64,000 nt of DNA from Tichowtungia sp964398915 (GCA_964398915.1 CAYNOR010000002.1:186001-250000), one strand, 5' to 3'; shown: positions 33,341 to 43,888, counted from the stretch's first letter. The notes: generated by a model from the sequence alone, not told the origin. Program-made: numbers and translations.

Positions 33341-33646
33341 ATGAAAAAAGCATTAGGGTTACTCGCCATTGCAGCCCTGTTCACAGGCTGTGCCACTCAA
33401 ACACCGTTAGGATTCATTCTGACTGATAACACACTGCCCTTGCAGGTTGGCGATGCCTCTGCGAAATCAACTAAGGTAGGAACAGCCACCAGTCAGTCCT
33501 ACCTGATGATGATCGCCGTGGGCGACAGCAGTATTAATACGGCTGCTAAAAACGGCGGGATCACCAAAATCAATCATGTGGACTGGCAGGTGAAAAACAT
33601 TCTAGGCTTCATAGGCGAATACACCACCACCGTTTACGGCGAATAA
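33341..33646 (+). CDS. TRL-like family lipoprotein
   Basis: 101 residues from the ATG at 33341, fixed by AAAGGAGG (33329-33336). The lipoprotein signal (LLAIAALFTGC) is followed by TPLGFILTDNTLPLQVGDAS, then GTATSQSYLMMIAVGDSSIN and KINHVDWQVKNILGFIGEYT, the pattern of the TRL-like family of small bacterial lipoproteins. Function unknown. A strong terminator follows. Confidence 0.8.
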   Translation: MKKALGLLAIAALFTGCATQTPLGFILTDNTLPLQVGDASAKSTKVGTATSQSYLMMIAVGDSSINTAAKNGGITKINHVDWQVKNILGFIGEYTTTVYGE

Positions 33647-33666
33647 GCCTAGTTGACTCTCGGAAA

Positions 33667-33697
33667 AGCCGCTCCGGAATCCGGAGCGGCTTTTTTT
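33667..33697 (+). terminator. Rho-independent terminator after the TRL-like gene
   Basis: An 11-bp perfect stem AGCCGCTCCGG/CCGGAGCGGCT with loop AAT is followed by seven T (33691-33697). Confidence 0.93.
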
Positions 33698-33765
33698 GAT
33701 TTCCGAAACTTACGAGCGATCAAGTTAGATCGTATTGTCCGTTTGCAGGCATCCAATTCTAAATC

Positions 33766-35688
33766 TCAGAAATATAAACGTCCCTCTAGTCGCAATTCGG
33801 TATCTGATTCCTCGCCAATTATGATTTCTTTGACGTATTGGATGGCAATACTCATTTGTTTCGTAACGGCAATAGAGTAACCGGTGGACAAATCAAAGCG
33901 GAGACAATCTGGGTCAACGCTATTAATCTGATATCTTCCTTTAAAAAAGGCCCGTGCATTCCAAGGCAAATCTGTAACAAAGCCACTGGAAGGCCCAATA
34001 CCCAGCCAAGTATCTCCCTGAAGTGTTCTTGTTTGGAGATCAACTTCTCCCATGCCATAAATAAGTGTTCGTTCAAAAAGTGCGTAAGTGTACCCCAGTC
34101 CGCATTCAGTTGCGCAATTCCACTTGCTAGATGACAGGGACTCATCGTAGTAGATCGTACTAACTTTCAACCTATGGGAAAGTGGCGCATACAGTGCGTC
34201 ACACGGACTCAGGGCTTCCATGTCAAAAAGGCATAGTTCCCACTTTGCAATGTCGCCGGTCGTATCGATAAGCACTTCTGTCGCCATGAGTTGGAGCTGA
34301 ACTGCCGGATCCATCGCCTCAGATGGATCAAGGAAATCGTGGTATGCCGGACGAATCCCTGCAAGCCAATAGAACGTATCATTACGAGAGGCCACGCCTG
34401 TCGATAATCGTGATGGGAGGTGTGCCGTCTCTGGATATGGTGGAGCGGCAGGAATCACTTCTGGTCGCTGTTCAGACGGCACACTTGGAACTGCGCGAAA
34501 GAGCTCTCCCATTATTCGTCGATGCTCTTCGGTTGGTATCTTGCCCGTGGCGACCCGGATCTGTGCGAGTGACATGGCGACATCCAGCATGGTCGTCTGT
34601 GTGATGGAGTTTGTGACCCTCCGCACGTGCATCGGATCTTCTTCTCCATATGCCATAGCCTTCGCTGCAATCAGCTCTTGATTCGATAGTGTCTGTGCCT
34701 TGATTCGCATGGTCGTCAGTACAGACGGTTGATAACGGATGCTTTTAACAAGCCCCTGTTCTTGCACTTGACAAACCACATCCAAAGGAAGAATGAAAGG
34801 TCGGCGGCCGAGTGCATGTGAACAGATGCCGGGACGAGCTATATCCAGGAGAGCCAAAACGCCGTACGAGCAGTTCTCGTCCAAAAAATAATAACGGCTA
34901 TATATCTGATTCATCTCCCATACATGTTGAAAAATACGTTCAACTTCGTTTGGCGTCAGGGCAAGTTCATACTCCCATATGTCGCGACACTCTATAGAAC
35001 TGTATTCCTTTAACTTCTCGGTATAGGGGAGTGTTGTAAAGCATGCTTTAAATCCACCAGCAAGGCCAAGGATTGGGTAAAGTACCCCGCCAGACTTATC
35101 AATCAACGCTGCGTAACTGACGGCTGGAGCCAGTAGCGGACTTTGGTCGGAGTGAACAAAAATCAGAAAAACATGTCCAAACGCACTATTCATCCCATTG
35201 GCCATCGGTGCTGGGAAACCTAAAATAATTCGTGTCGGACGCGCCTCAGCAAGTAGTTTTTCGTAATTTGTATCGTGAAAGTTTGGAAGTTCATCTTCCG
35301 ACAAGGCACCACGCTCTCGTAGCCATGCCAAACGGGCAACGAATCGACTTGTTGCGTGTTCTTCAATATTCGTGCGCGGGGCAAAAAACGCTCTGATTGT
35401 CGCCTCAAGCTCCGCTTTAGGATCTGTTTCCCCTCGGCCTGATAGAAAAAAATGAGGGTCGTCGACGGTACTCTTCCAATCATTTCCGTTGCGCCGATAG
35501 TGCCCGAGGGTTAACCACATAGGATCATCGTAGAGTCGCAACTCTCTAGCCTTCTGAATAACATGATCGCTTATGGTGAGAGCGTCTGCGACGGCGACCG
35601 GCCGCGACAATGCTACGATCGCAAGAGTGATGACCAGCCTCGCGAAGAATAAACGGTATCCATTGTATGGTGTCCTTGTTGATACCAT
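33766..35688 (-). CDS. DUF4105 (Lnb-like periplasmic domain) protein
   Basis: 640 residues. A signal peptide (RLVITLAIVALSRPVAVADA) precedes an N-terminal domain typical of DUF4105: WKSTVDDPHFFLSGRGETDP, NSAFGHVFLIFVHSDQS and YYFLDENCSYGVLALLDIAR. The His in FGH and the Cys in NCSYG sit where NlpC/P60-like Lnb proteins keep catalytic residues, suggesting a papain-like fold. The C-terminal 250 residues appear beta-rich and may form an outer-membrane barrel. No partner gene is evident. Confidence 0.75.
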   Translation of the reverse strand: MVSTRTPYNGYRLFFARLVITLAIVALSRPVAVADALTISDHVIQKARELRLYDDPMWLTLGHYRRNGNDWKSTVDDPHFFLSGRGETDPKAELEATIRAFFAPRTNIEEHATSRFVARLAWLRERGALSEDELPNFHDTNYEKLLAEARPTRIILGFPAPMANGMNSAFGHVFLIFVHSDQSPLLAPAVSYAALIDKSGGVLYPILGLAGGFKACFTTLPYTEKLKEYSSIECRDIWEYELALTPNEVERIFQHVWEMNQIYSRYYFLDENCSYGVLALLDIARPGICSHALGRRPFILPLDVVCQVQEQGLVKSIRYQPSVLTTMRIKAQTLSNQELIAAKAMAYGEEDPMHVRRVTNSITQTTMLDVAMSLAQIRVATGKIPTEEHRRIMGELFRAVPSVPSEQRPEVIPAAPPYPETAHLPSRLSTGVASRNDTFYWLAGIRPAYHDFLDPSEAMDPAVQLQLMATEVLIDTTGDIAKWELCLFDMEALSPCDALYAPLSHRLKVSTIYYDESLSSSKWNCATECGLGYTYALFERTLIYGMGEVDLQTRTLQGDTWLGIGPSSGFVTDLPWNARAFFKGRYQINSVDPDCLRFDLSTGYSIAVTKQMSIAIQYVKEIIIGEESDTELRLEGRLYF

Positions 35689-35712
35689 TGATGTGTCTTG
35701 TCTCTCAAAATT

Positions 35713-35748
35713 ATTTACCCGTAACCACTCGCGCGATTACGGGTAAAT
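35713..35748. terminator. 12-bp inverted repeat, probable terminator
   Basis: ATTTACCCGTAA (35713-35724) and TTACGGGTAAAT (35737-35748) form a perfect 12-bp stem with a 12-nt loop. It follows the PEGA lipoprotein gene on the minus strand and is trailed there by AATTTT. Confidence 0.6.
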
Positions 35749-35780
35749 TATTCAATCTTCTACAGAAACATCGACCAAAC

Positions 35781-36440
35781 CTAACGTGGAAACTCAAGTT
35801 CGATAGCTCTACCTAGTTCCACGGGGTCATCATACTTGATGTAAAGAGGCTTTATCTTTGCAACAGCATTTTCACGATTCGAAGCCGGAATCTCCATTAA
35901 ATCAAATAGGGCAGTCAGGTGGTCGCCGCTTCCCTTTGATAGCTCAAGAACCAAAGCGTCATAATTGGTCGCCACAAAGCGGACAATCTTTGATTTGTGT
36001 TTCTGCTGTTCTACATCAGTTTTTTGCGCTGGCGTAGTTCCTTCTAACTGTGGAAGCGTTACTAGGTGCGAGTCTGGCCAATACATAACAGATTTATTGT
36101 TATTCATGTCGACAAGAAAACCTGTAGTTGAGCACCAGCCGCTTAAAAGATTACCAAAAATCCAAAGATTGTATTTTGATGTGAAAACGACAGTCGTATC
36201 TTCATAGCCTTCTTTTTTCAGAACGACTGCCGGCGGTGGACGACGTCTCTGAACTAGAATATTACAAGGCGTTGTCCCCCTTTTGACCCCATCAATATAA
36301 ACATCTGCTTTAGTCGGTTGGCTATTGAACACAAGTTGTTGGTCTGACTTTGCGACAATAGAGGCGCATCCTGTGAATAACGCGATTAACGCAAGGGAAA
36401 AACACAACAATGTGGAGTTGAGTAAACTGCGAAACGTCAT
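35781..36440 (-). CDS. PEGA-domain lipoprotein
   Basis: 219 residues from the ATG at 36440, which is six bases after AGGAGG; the ATG at 36446 abuts it. The lipobox is ALFTGC. A PEGA domain follows (NSQPTKADVYIDGVKRGTTP, AVVLKKEGYEDTTVVFTSK), then a segment with NLLSGWCSTTGFLVDMNNN common to bacterial PEGA lipoproteins. The C-terminal 80 residues are of unknown type. It is likely outer-membrane anchored. Confidence 0.75.
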   Translation of the reverse strand: MTFRSLLNSTLLCFSLALIALFTGCASIVAKSDQQLVFNSQPTKADVYIDGVKRGTTPCNILVQRRRPPPAVVLKKEGYEDTTVVFTSKYNLWIFGNLLSGWCSTTGFLVDMNNNKSVMYWPDSHLVTLPQLEGTTPAQKTDVEQQKHKSKIVRFVATNYDALVLELSKGSGDHLTALFDLMEIPASNRENAVAKIKPLYIKYDDPVELGRAIELEFPR

Positions 36441-36772
36441 ATCCATCCTCCTGTTAATTTATGATACATGTCAAACTGTGTTCTATCAAAACCGTGTTCT
36501 TTTTCAAATCTGTCGCCGTGCATACTACACTTGTTCACATCATTGCAAATCCTTTTCATCTTTTGTCACTTCCTTGTATTGATTCTCTGCTGTGTTTTTT
36601 ATCTTTTGGAGTCTGAAAATCTAATAATCTAACATGCAAAGAAAGAGATCGTGACTGTGGGTGCCGGATCGAAAGGGTAGGTATTTCACATTTGACTCAC
36701 GGAGATATTGATGGTGATGTCCAGCAGAATCAAGAAGATCATATTAGAATGGGTTCTATGAAAGGGTTCCTT
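36441..36772. other. Intergenic region before the giant secreted protein gene
   Basis: About 330 bp of AT-richer sequence between divergent genes. In-frame ATGs at 36749 and 36758 precede the chosen start. It should contain both promoters, but no clear -35/-10 pair stands out. Confidence 0.35.
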
Positions 36773-39700
36773 ATGAAAAGCGGGAAAGTCAGTTTAGCGA
36801 TTTTTGCATTTCTACTGCTGACGGGGGGGGAGGCTTTCTCGGCTTTTTCGGTTGGTAATCACGTTCAGGTCGCAAACGCTCCCAAAAATGTTCGAGCTAC
36901 CCCGGCCACGAATGGGGTCGTCAACGGAATAAGAATAGATAACGGCGACTTGGGTACGGTGCTCAGTGGTCCGACAACAAACAATGGCTACACTTGGTAC
37001 TACGTCAACTTTGATTCTGATCCTGATGGTTGGATTATCGAAAGCGGATTGGCATCGGCACAGGCGAAATGCGATCTGACTTTTTCAGGAACTCCATACG
37101 TCAGCCCGAGTCCAGTTCAGGCCGGTAATAACATTTCGGTCGTCTATACGGTAAAAAATGTTGGGGCGGGAAATGCAGCAGGATCCACTACTAAAATACA
37201 GATTAAAACATCAGGAGGGACTTCGTCGGGTATTCCTGACCAGCCTTTTTCTGAGCCAGCTCTTTCTTCAGGGGCCTCTGCTCCTCAATCACGGAATATT
37301 CCAATATCCTCTCTATCATCCGGTAATTATACGGCCTACATAATATTAGATAGTGGCAATTTAATTGGACAGAGTGACACCTCTCCTTCCAGCGATGAGC
37401 GTGGTATAAACTTTGCAATCAGCGCGGCTTCGACGGTAACGCTAACGCTTTACGTCCACGACGGGAGCGCGAGCGGTTCGTTGCTGGTCGGTGCGCGGGT
37501 GACAGGCTCAGATGGGGCGGGATCGAGTTTCGATCAGACTACCGGTACCGGCGGTTACGTCACAATTACAGGCACACCGGGTACATGGAGTTTTGTTGTC
37601 TCGAAGAGTGGATATGCGCAGAAGAGTTGGTCTCAGAGTATCACAATTACCAGCCAGAAAGATGCCTACCTGATTGCTAGTGCGCAAGCGCCGACGATTA
37701 CGACGACGAGTCCGTTATCGGCGGGAACAACGGGGAATTACTACAGCCAGACGCTGGCGGCGAGCGGTGGCACAACGCCGTACAGCTGGTCATATTCAGG
37801 GAGTCTGCCGTCTGGACTGACGTTAAACAGTAGTGGAGTCATCAGCGGGACGCCAAGCATGGCAGGGCCGGCGAGCTTTACTATCAAGGTCGCAGGGAAT
37901 GACGGCCCGTTCTCGACAGCGACTTTTAGTTTGACGATCAATGCAGCACAGACCTCTACACCGTCTATTAGCAGTCTTTTTCCAAGTCAAATTAAAGCTG
38001 ATCCAGCGAATGCATATCAAAGTGTGACCATTAATGGGGCGAACTTTGTAAGCAAGCCATCAATTCTAGTGACGTGGACAAATCCATCGCTGGGATCTGC
38101 AACACTTCTTTCATCAAACGTCACTTTTGTCAGCAGTTCACAACTGGCCATTTCTATTAGACTTGGTCAGGTGGCCGACAGCTGGACGATTAAAGTGTCA
38201 AACCCGGATGGAAAGACATCCGATGTCCAGAGGCTACAGGTGCTGGCTCCTTATACCGATACATATCCACACCCAAGTGAAAACTTTAACAATCCTGACG
38301 AATGGAATTTTTATTTCCGGGAGTGTACCTCTTACGTCGCATGGCGGATTAATTGCGATGCGTGTACTACTGCATCTCCCTGGTTTTTCAGTAATCGGAT
38401 GGCCGGCGAACATTGGGGGAACGCAAGCAACTGGAATGAAAATGCAGTTTTACTTGGATATACGGTTGATAATATTCCTGAACGTGGCGCCATTGCACAA
38501 TGGGACAGTGGTGTGGGTCATGTAGCATATGTTGAAGACGTTAATCCGGACGGGTCAATCAATGTATCGGAATACAATAAACACCTTGATCATAATTACG
38601 GATACCGATGTAACATAGCCGCAACCGCTATTGACCACTACATACATGTTAAATATTCAACAACTCTGCTTCCGCCGTCAGTCAACGGCCCAGGGACTTC
38701 CACTGATACCGGATATACGTTAGCGAGTCTAACACCGCAGTTCTCTTGGAACGGAGTTGCGGGAATAACAACATACGGCCTGTATATTAGTAAGTCCCCG
38801 TATGGATCAACGAATCTGGTTTACAGCAACACAGCGATTTCGGGGTCGGCAACGGTATTCACATTGCCCGCTGGCATTTTGACTAACGGTGCAAAATATC
38901 GTTGGCTTATGACGAGTTGGGCCAATGGCAAAGAAAGCGGTAACTCGGCAACCAACTATTTCCAGACACCGTCGCAGATCGCCACTTACACGGCAAGCTA
39001 CAACGCCAACGGGGCGACCAGCGGGACGGTTCCGGCGTCGCAGACAAAGACCAACGGGATAGCGCTGACCTTGCGGGCGAACAGCGGCAATCTCGCGAAG
39101 ACCGGTTACGCCTTCGCTGGCTGGAACACCGCCGCGAACGGTTTGGGAACGGATTACGCTGCGGGGGCCAGTTATACCGTCAACGCGACCGTCACGCTGT
39201 ACGCCAAGTGGACGGCATCAGGCGCGGTGTCCCCCTTGATAAGCATTGTGAGTCCGAACCCGATCACGTATAACGCAACCAACGGTTACCAGACAGTGAC
39301 GATTAGCGGAGCAAATTTCGTTGATAAACCAACGGTGACACTGACGTGGACAATGGAACCGCTGCCGCCAGCAGGCGGCTACATTGTGCCCTCCACACAG
39401 GTGACCTTTATCAGTAGCAGCCAGTTAAGTATTTCGATCAGGTTGGGAGCGGTGGCTGACAACTGGACGGTTAAAGTGACCAATCCTGACGGTAAGTTTT
39501 CAAATATGGCGGGGCTTCAGGTGGTGGCATCCGGAGGTGGCGGAACTGTCGATTATCCTGAAGCAACTTGGATACCGGCCGGTACAGGTCACTTCACTAC
39601 AGCCTCTCGCGGACCGACTGATGTGAAAAGCATCATTATTCATACTACCGAAGATTCCTCTTATGGTGCGGCTATTGCGTGGTTTCAGAATCCTACTGGC

Positions 39701-42700
39701 GACACAAGTGCACATTACATTGTTCAGCGGAATGGTAGTGTCGTTCAGATGGTTCGAGAAAAAGATATTGCGCATCATGCAGGAACCCTTGGAATCTCAG
39801 CAAGTTGGATTTGGAATCAATATACGATTGGAATTGAGATCGAGCGATTGGCGAATGCTACAGAAGTCATAACGAGTGCACAGTATAGTTCGGTCAAAAA
39901 CCTTGTTGATTCGATAAGAACCCGATTTAATGTACCCTTTGTTTTCCCTGTTGAAACACCCATTTCATCACCATCTGTTCTTATGGATGGAATAATGGGG
40001 CATGGTAAATCGGTAGTTAATGGTATTGATCCTGTAAAGTGGGATTGGGTTTATTTTCAAGGTTTGTATGCGAGTGGCCCTCCCGAGATGGATGTGCAGG
40101 GGAATTCGATTTCGATTGCGGATGGCGATACCACGCCGAGCATATCAGACCACACAGATTTTGGTTCGGTACTGGTGAATGGCGAGACGGTGGTGCGGAC
40201 GTTTACGATTCGCAATCCCGGTAGCGGCGCACTCAATCTAACTGGAAGTCCGAAGGTGGCGATGAGCGGGACGCATGCGGCTGAGTTTGTGGTGACGGCG
40301 CAACCAATCTCGCCGGTTTCTGCAGTGAGCGGCACGACGACATTTCAAGTGACGTTTGACCCGGCCGGAACAGGAACGCGCAGTGCAACCTTGAGTATCG
40401 CCAATAATGACAGTAACGAAAACCCATATAATTTTGCAATTCAAGGAACGGGGGCGGGTTCTTTAGCCGATGCGGTAGACCAGCCCAGCTTGACTTTTAG
40501 CACCTCGGGGAGTCTGCCTTGGAATGCGCAAACAATAACGACCCGTGATGGGAGCGATGCGGTCAAGAGCGGTGCGATTACAAATAGTCAGACTTCCGTT
40601 ATGCAAACCACCATCTCCGGTCCGGGAACGTTAAGTTTTTGGTGGAAGGTATCTTCTGAAAGGGACTGGGATTGTCTGACCTTTTACATCAATGAGGTTG
40701 AGCAGGAAGGGAAAATTAGTGGCGAAGTAAACTGGCAACAGAAGAGTTACACACTGACATCCGAAAGCCACACTCTAAAATGGGTTTATTCTAAAGACTT
40801 TTCAGCGAGCGTTGGCAGTGATTGCGGATGGGTGGATCAGTTAACTCTTTCCCGAGCGGTAGTTTCAACGGTAACCTTTGACTCTCAGGGTGGAACGGCA
40901 CCGAGTCCATCATTTATAAGCGTAACGAACGGTGCGACTTATGGGTCGCTACCCACGACAACGCGGACAGGCTATACGTTTGGCGGCTGGTACACTGGCC
41001 CGAATGGGACGGGGTTTCAAGTGACTTCCGGAACGGCTGTTACGATCACGACAGGCCAGATTTTGTACGCTAAATGGGCAGGAAATGCTTACATAGTAAC
41101 GTTTGACGCACAGGGCGGAACGGCTAGTCAATCATCCAAGATTGTGACGACCGGCTCAACGTACGGAACGCTGGCGACTACTGCGCGTTCGGGATACACG
41201 TTTGGCGGCTGGTACACTGGGCAAAATGGAGCGGGTACCCCGATTTCTTCTGGAACGGCTGTGGCGCTCGAGACCAGCCAGATATTGTACGCAAAGTGGG
41301 TAGGAAATAACTATACGGTGACGTTCGACGCACAGGGGGGAACAACTCCGAGTTCGTCATCTAAGATCGTGGTAGTCGGCTCAACGTACGGGCCGCTGGC
41401 AAATACGTCGCGTGCGGGATACACGTTCGGAGGCTGGCATACAGGTCCGAATGGAACAGGAACAGAAGTGACTTCTGAAATGGTTGTAGAGATCACGACC
41501 GCCCAAATGGTGTACGCTAAGTGGATAGGCAGTAGCCACACGGTGTCGTTTGATGCGATGGGAGGAACAACACCGAGTCCATCATCCAAGATCGTGACGG
41601 TTGGCTCAACTTACGGAACGTTGGCAACCACGTCGCGCTCTGGATACACGTTTGGAGGCTGGTACACAGGCCCCAATGGAACCGGGAATTCGATTGCTTC
41701 TGGAACGGCTGTGACGTTCGGGACCAGCCAGATATTGTACGCAAAGTGGATAGGCATAAGCTATACGGTGACATTCGACGCGCAGGGAGGAACGGTTTCC
41801 AGTCCGACAGCCAAGAGCGTTATATATGGATCAACCTATGGAACCATGGCAAACACAATACGCACAGGATTCACTTTCGGTGGATGGTGGACGGGTGTAA
41901 GCGGGACAGGGGCTGAGGTGACATTTGCAACACCGGTCTCAATTGCGACTGCGCAGACGCTGTACGCAAAGTGGACTATTGCCCTTTACACATTGACCGT
42001 TGCTGATGGAGCCGGAGGCGCTGTTACCTGCACAAATGGTCAACAGCTGGTGATTACAGCAGGTGTTCCAGCAGTTGGGATGACCTTTAATCGCTGGATC
42101 GGTTATGTTGAATATGTTGCGAACGTTACTTCTGCAATGACCACTGTAACCATGCCTGCGCAAGATATTATGCTGATCGCGACTTACAAAGCGGCACACT
42201 ATAAACTGACAGTTGTTGGCGGAACTGGTAGTGGGTTGTGCACTAATGGACAGAAGGTGATAATCAGGGCGACAGTTCCGGTTGGTATGAAGTTTAGAGA
42301 GTGGAATGATGGGAATACAAATACTTCGCGTATTATTATCATGCCGCCAGAGTCGGTCACTTACACAGCGAACTTCACGGATAACACGAAGCCGACGGTG
42401 ACGATCAAGACCCCGACGGCGTTGCAGAAGGTCTTTGGGACAAACGGCAACTTTACAGTGACCGGAACGGCGACCGACAACCTCGCCTTGAGCAATGTGA
42501 TGGTGAAGGTTAACAGCGGATCGTTTGCTCCTGCCGGTACGACCACCAATGTCTGGAAGAACTGGAGTCGGGCAGTGACATTGACTCTCGGAACCAACAC
42601 GATCGCAGCCTATAGCGTGGATACGACAGGCAATCATTCTTTAACCTCCACGGTGAAGTGTGTTTATACTGAGACAGGCTCACTGAACATTACTACGAAC

Positions 42701-43888
42701 GGCCCCGGTAAAGTAACGGTCGCCCCGACAGGTCCCTTGCTGCTGGGTAAGACCTACACCTTGACGGCTGCGGCCAACGCGGGCGCAGTCTTTTCGAACT
42801 GGACCGGCTATGTAAACAGTACCGGCAAGGTGGTTACGGTAACGCTGACTGCCGCAAACAAAACTGTGACGGTCAGAGCAAACTTCACCGATACCACTAA
42901 GCCAACGGTGGTCATCACTTATCCGGCCAATAACTCAAAAGTTATGACGAATGGCACAGTTTTCATTCGCGGGACGGCGGCTGACAACGGCGTTTTGAAA
43001 GAAGTTAAATATCAGCTCCGTACCGGATCGTGGACAAATGCGATATCGACCAATATCTTCAAAGCCTGGACGGCTCCGTATGTTCCGGTTGCCGGGTTGA
43101 ACACCTCCAAGGTGTACAGCGTGGATATGCAGGGCAACAGCTCGGCAACTTCAACCGTGGTGTTTACGTACATTCCGGGTGCGCTCTTGACGGTGCAAAC
43201 CAATCTGCCATCGAGAGGAACCATTACTCCTTCCTTAAACGGAAAGGTGCTGCAAATCGGTTCGACCAATACCATGACGGCCGCAGCGAAAGCCGGATAC
43301 GTATTCACCAACTGGACTTACGGTGTCGGCGGATCGGTTGTGACGAACGGGAAGGCTGTAAAGTTCGTGATGCGGACCAATCTGGTGCTGACGGCTAACT
43401 TCAACCTGACGCCTCTCAAAGATGCAGCGGCCGATGTGCCAGCCGCTCCGCAGACCATCGTGGTGGATGGTTCTTCCAAGGATTGGACGGATATCCCGCG
43501 TTCTGCATTCAGTTATTCTTCCAGAACGCAGGAAGTAGCGGTGGCGCTAGACGGAAACAATATTGCTCTGCTGTTAAACGGCTGTCCGTTCAGCACCTCC
43601 GACACCGTGCTGGTTTATTTCAAACTGCGCCTGACCTACGGCACGGCTGACAATCGTCATACGGTTGATTTGTGGACCAGCGGTTCAGTCCTTTACGGAA
43701 TGGTTGACGGACAAGCCATTACCGGCCTTGAAGCGGCCATGTTGAGCGGTGTATTGGAGGTCAAATTCCCGGTTGAGCAGGCGCCGTCACAGGTGACCAT
43801 CGAAGAAGTAGGCTGCGGGATGGATCTCGGTAACGGATCTCTGACAGAACTGTTCAAGTTTTTCCTGCCCGGCAGTCAAAAACATTAA
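36773..43888 (+). CDS. Giant secreted multidomain protein with CHAP and amidase domains
   Basis: 2371 residues from the ATG at 36773 (AAAGGG six bases upstream, signal peptide SLAIFAFLLLTGGEAFSAF next); in-frame starts reach back to 36692. Domains by position: SH3-like (36.85-37.07 kb), putative Ig (37.69-37.94), IPT/TIG (37.97-38.25), CHAP with Cys in ECTSYVAW (38324) and His in GHVAYVED (38519), InlB repeat (38.99-39.22), IPT/TIG (39.23-39.53), N-acetylmuramoyl-alanine amidase type 2 with His in IIIHTTEDS (39641) and GHGKS (40001), HYDIN/choice-of-anchor D (40.13-40.46), a lectin-like sandwich (40.47-40.86), five InlB repeats (40.87-41.99), divergent InlB and Ig-like domains, and a CBM9-like C-terminus. 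It probably binds and cuts peptidoglycan outside the cell. No sorting signal is visible. Confidence 0.8.
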   Translation: MKSGKVSLAIFAFLLLTGGEAFSAFSVGNHVQVANAPKNVRATPATNGVVNGIRIDNGDLGTVLSGPTTNNGYTWYYVNFDSDPDGWIIESGLASAQAKCDLTFSGTPYVSPSPVQAGNNISVVYTVKNVGAGNAAGSTTKIQIKTSGGTSSGIPDQPFSEPALSSGASAPQSRNIPISSLSSGNYTAYIILDSGNLIGQSDTSPSSDERGINFAISAASTVTLTLYVHDGSASGSLLVGARVTGSDGAGSSFDQTTGTGGYVTITGTPGTWSFVVSKSGYAQKSWSQSITITSQKDAYLIASAQAPTITTTSPLSAGTTGNYYSQTLAASGGTTPYSWSYSGSLPSGLTLNSSGVISGTPSMAGPASFTIKVAGNDGPFSTATFSLTINAAQTSTPSISSLFPSQIKADPANAYQSVTINGANFVSKPSILVTWTNPSLGSATLLSSNVTFVSSSQLAISIRLGQVADSWTIKVSNPDGKTSDVQRLQVLAPYTDTYPHPSENFNNPDEWNFYFRECTSYVAWRINCDACTTASPWFFSNRMAGEHWGNASNWNENAVLLGYTVDNIPERGAIAQWDSGVGHVAYVEDVNPDGSINVSEYNKHLDHNYGYRCNIAATAIDHYIHVKYSTTLLPPSVNGPGTSTDTGYTLASLTPQFSWNGVAGITTYGLYISKSPYGSTNLVYSNTAISGSATVFTLPAGILTNGAKYRWLMTSWANGKESGNSATNYFQTPSQIATYTASYNANGATSGTVPASQTKTNGIALTLRANSGNLAKTGYAFAGWNTAANGLGTDYAAGASYTVNATVTLYAKWTASGAVSPLISIVSPNPITYNATNGYQTVTISGANFVDKPTVTLTWTMEPLPPAGGYIVPSTQVTFISSSQLSISIRLGAVADNWTVKVTNPDGKFSNMAGLQVVASGGGGTVDYPEATWIPAGTGHFTTASRGPTDVKSIIIHTTEDSSYGAAIAWFQNPTGDTSAHYIVQRNGSVVQMVREKDIAHHAGTLGISASWIWNQYTIGIEIERLANATEVITSAQYSSVKNLVDSIRTRFNVPFVFPVETPISSPSVLMDGIMGHGKSVVNGIDPVKWDWVYFQGLYASGPPEMDVQGNSISIADGDTTPSISDHTDFGSVLVNGETVVRTFTIRNPGSGALNLTGSPKVAMSGTHAAEFVVTAQPISPVSAVSGTTTFQVTFDPAGTGTRSATLSIANNDSNENPYNFAIQGTGAGSLADAVDQPSLTFSTSGSLPWNAQTITTRDGSDAVKSGAITNSQTSVMQTTISGPGTLSFWWKVSSERDWDCLTFYINEVEQEGKISGEVNWQQKSYTLTSESHTLKWVYSKDFSASVGSDCGWVDQLTLSRAVVSTVTFDSQGGTAPSPSFISVTNGATYGSLPTTTRTGYTFGGWYTGPNGTGFQVTSGTAVTITTGQILYAKWAGNAYIVTFDAQGGTASQSSKIVTTGSTYGTLATTARSGYTFGGWYTGQNGAGTPISSGTAVALETSQILYAKWVGNNYTVTFDAQGGTTPSSSSKIVVVGSTYGPLANTSRAGYTFGGWHTGPNGTGTEVTSEMVVEITTAQMVYAKWIGSSHTVSFDAMGGTTPSPSSKIVTVGSTYGTLATTSRSGYTFGGWYTGPNGTGNSIASGTAVTFGTSQILYAKWIGISYTVTFDAQGGTVSSPTAKSVIYGSTYGTMANTIRTGFTFGGWWTGVSGTGAEVTFATPVSIATAQTLYAKWTIALYTLTVADGAGGAVTCTNGQQLVITAGVPAVGMTFNRWIGYVEYVANVTSAMTTVTMPAQDIMLIATYKAAHYKLTVVGGTGSGLCTNGQKVIIRATVPVGMKFREWNDGNTNTSRIIIMPPESVTYTANFTDNTKPTVTIKTPTALQKVFGTNGNFTVTGTATDNLALSNVMVKVNSGSFAPAGTTTNVWKNWSRAVTLTLGTNTIAAYSVDTTGNHSLTSTVKCVYTETGSLNITTNGPGKVTVAPTGPLLLGKTYTLTAAANAGAVFSNWTGYVNSTGKVVTVTLTAANKTVTVRANFTDTTKPTVVITYPANNSKVMTNGTVFIRGTAADNGVLKEVKYQLRTGSWTNAISTNIFKAWTAPYVPVAGLNTSKVYSVDMQGNSSATSTVVFTYIPGALLTVQTNLPSRGTITPSLNGKVLQIGSTNTMTAAAKAGYVFTNWTYGVGGSVVTNGKAVKFVMRTNLVLTANFNLTPLKDAAADVPAAPQTIVVDGSSKDWTDIPRSAFSYSSRTQEVAVALDGNNIALLLNGCPFSTSDTVLVYFKLRLTYGTADNRHTVDLWTSGSVLYGMVDGQAITGLEAAMLSGVLEVKFPVEQAPSQVTIEEVGCGMDLGNGSLTELFKFFLPGSQKH
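40871..41985 (+). repeat. Five tandem ~225-bp repeats encoding InlB-type domains
   Basis: Units start at 40871, 41096, 41318, 41543 and 41768 (period 222-225 bp), each encoding VTFDxQGGT, then GYTFGGWYTGPNG and a final LYAKW. Unit-to-unit DNA similarity is high by eye, for example in the GGATACACGTTTGG and TACGCAAAGTGG stretches, implying recent duplication. A sixth, separate unit lies at 38.99-39.22 kb. Confidence 0.85.

Noticed and set aside
37158..43400. Many short ORFs on both strands under the giant protein gene
   Set aside because: They track the repeats of the main frame in other frames, have no ribosome-binding sites and no domains.
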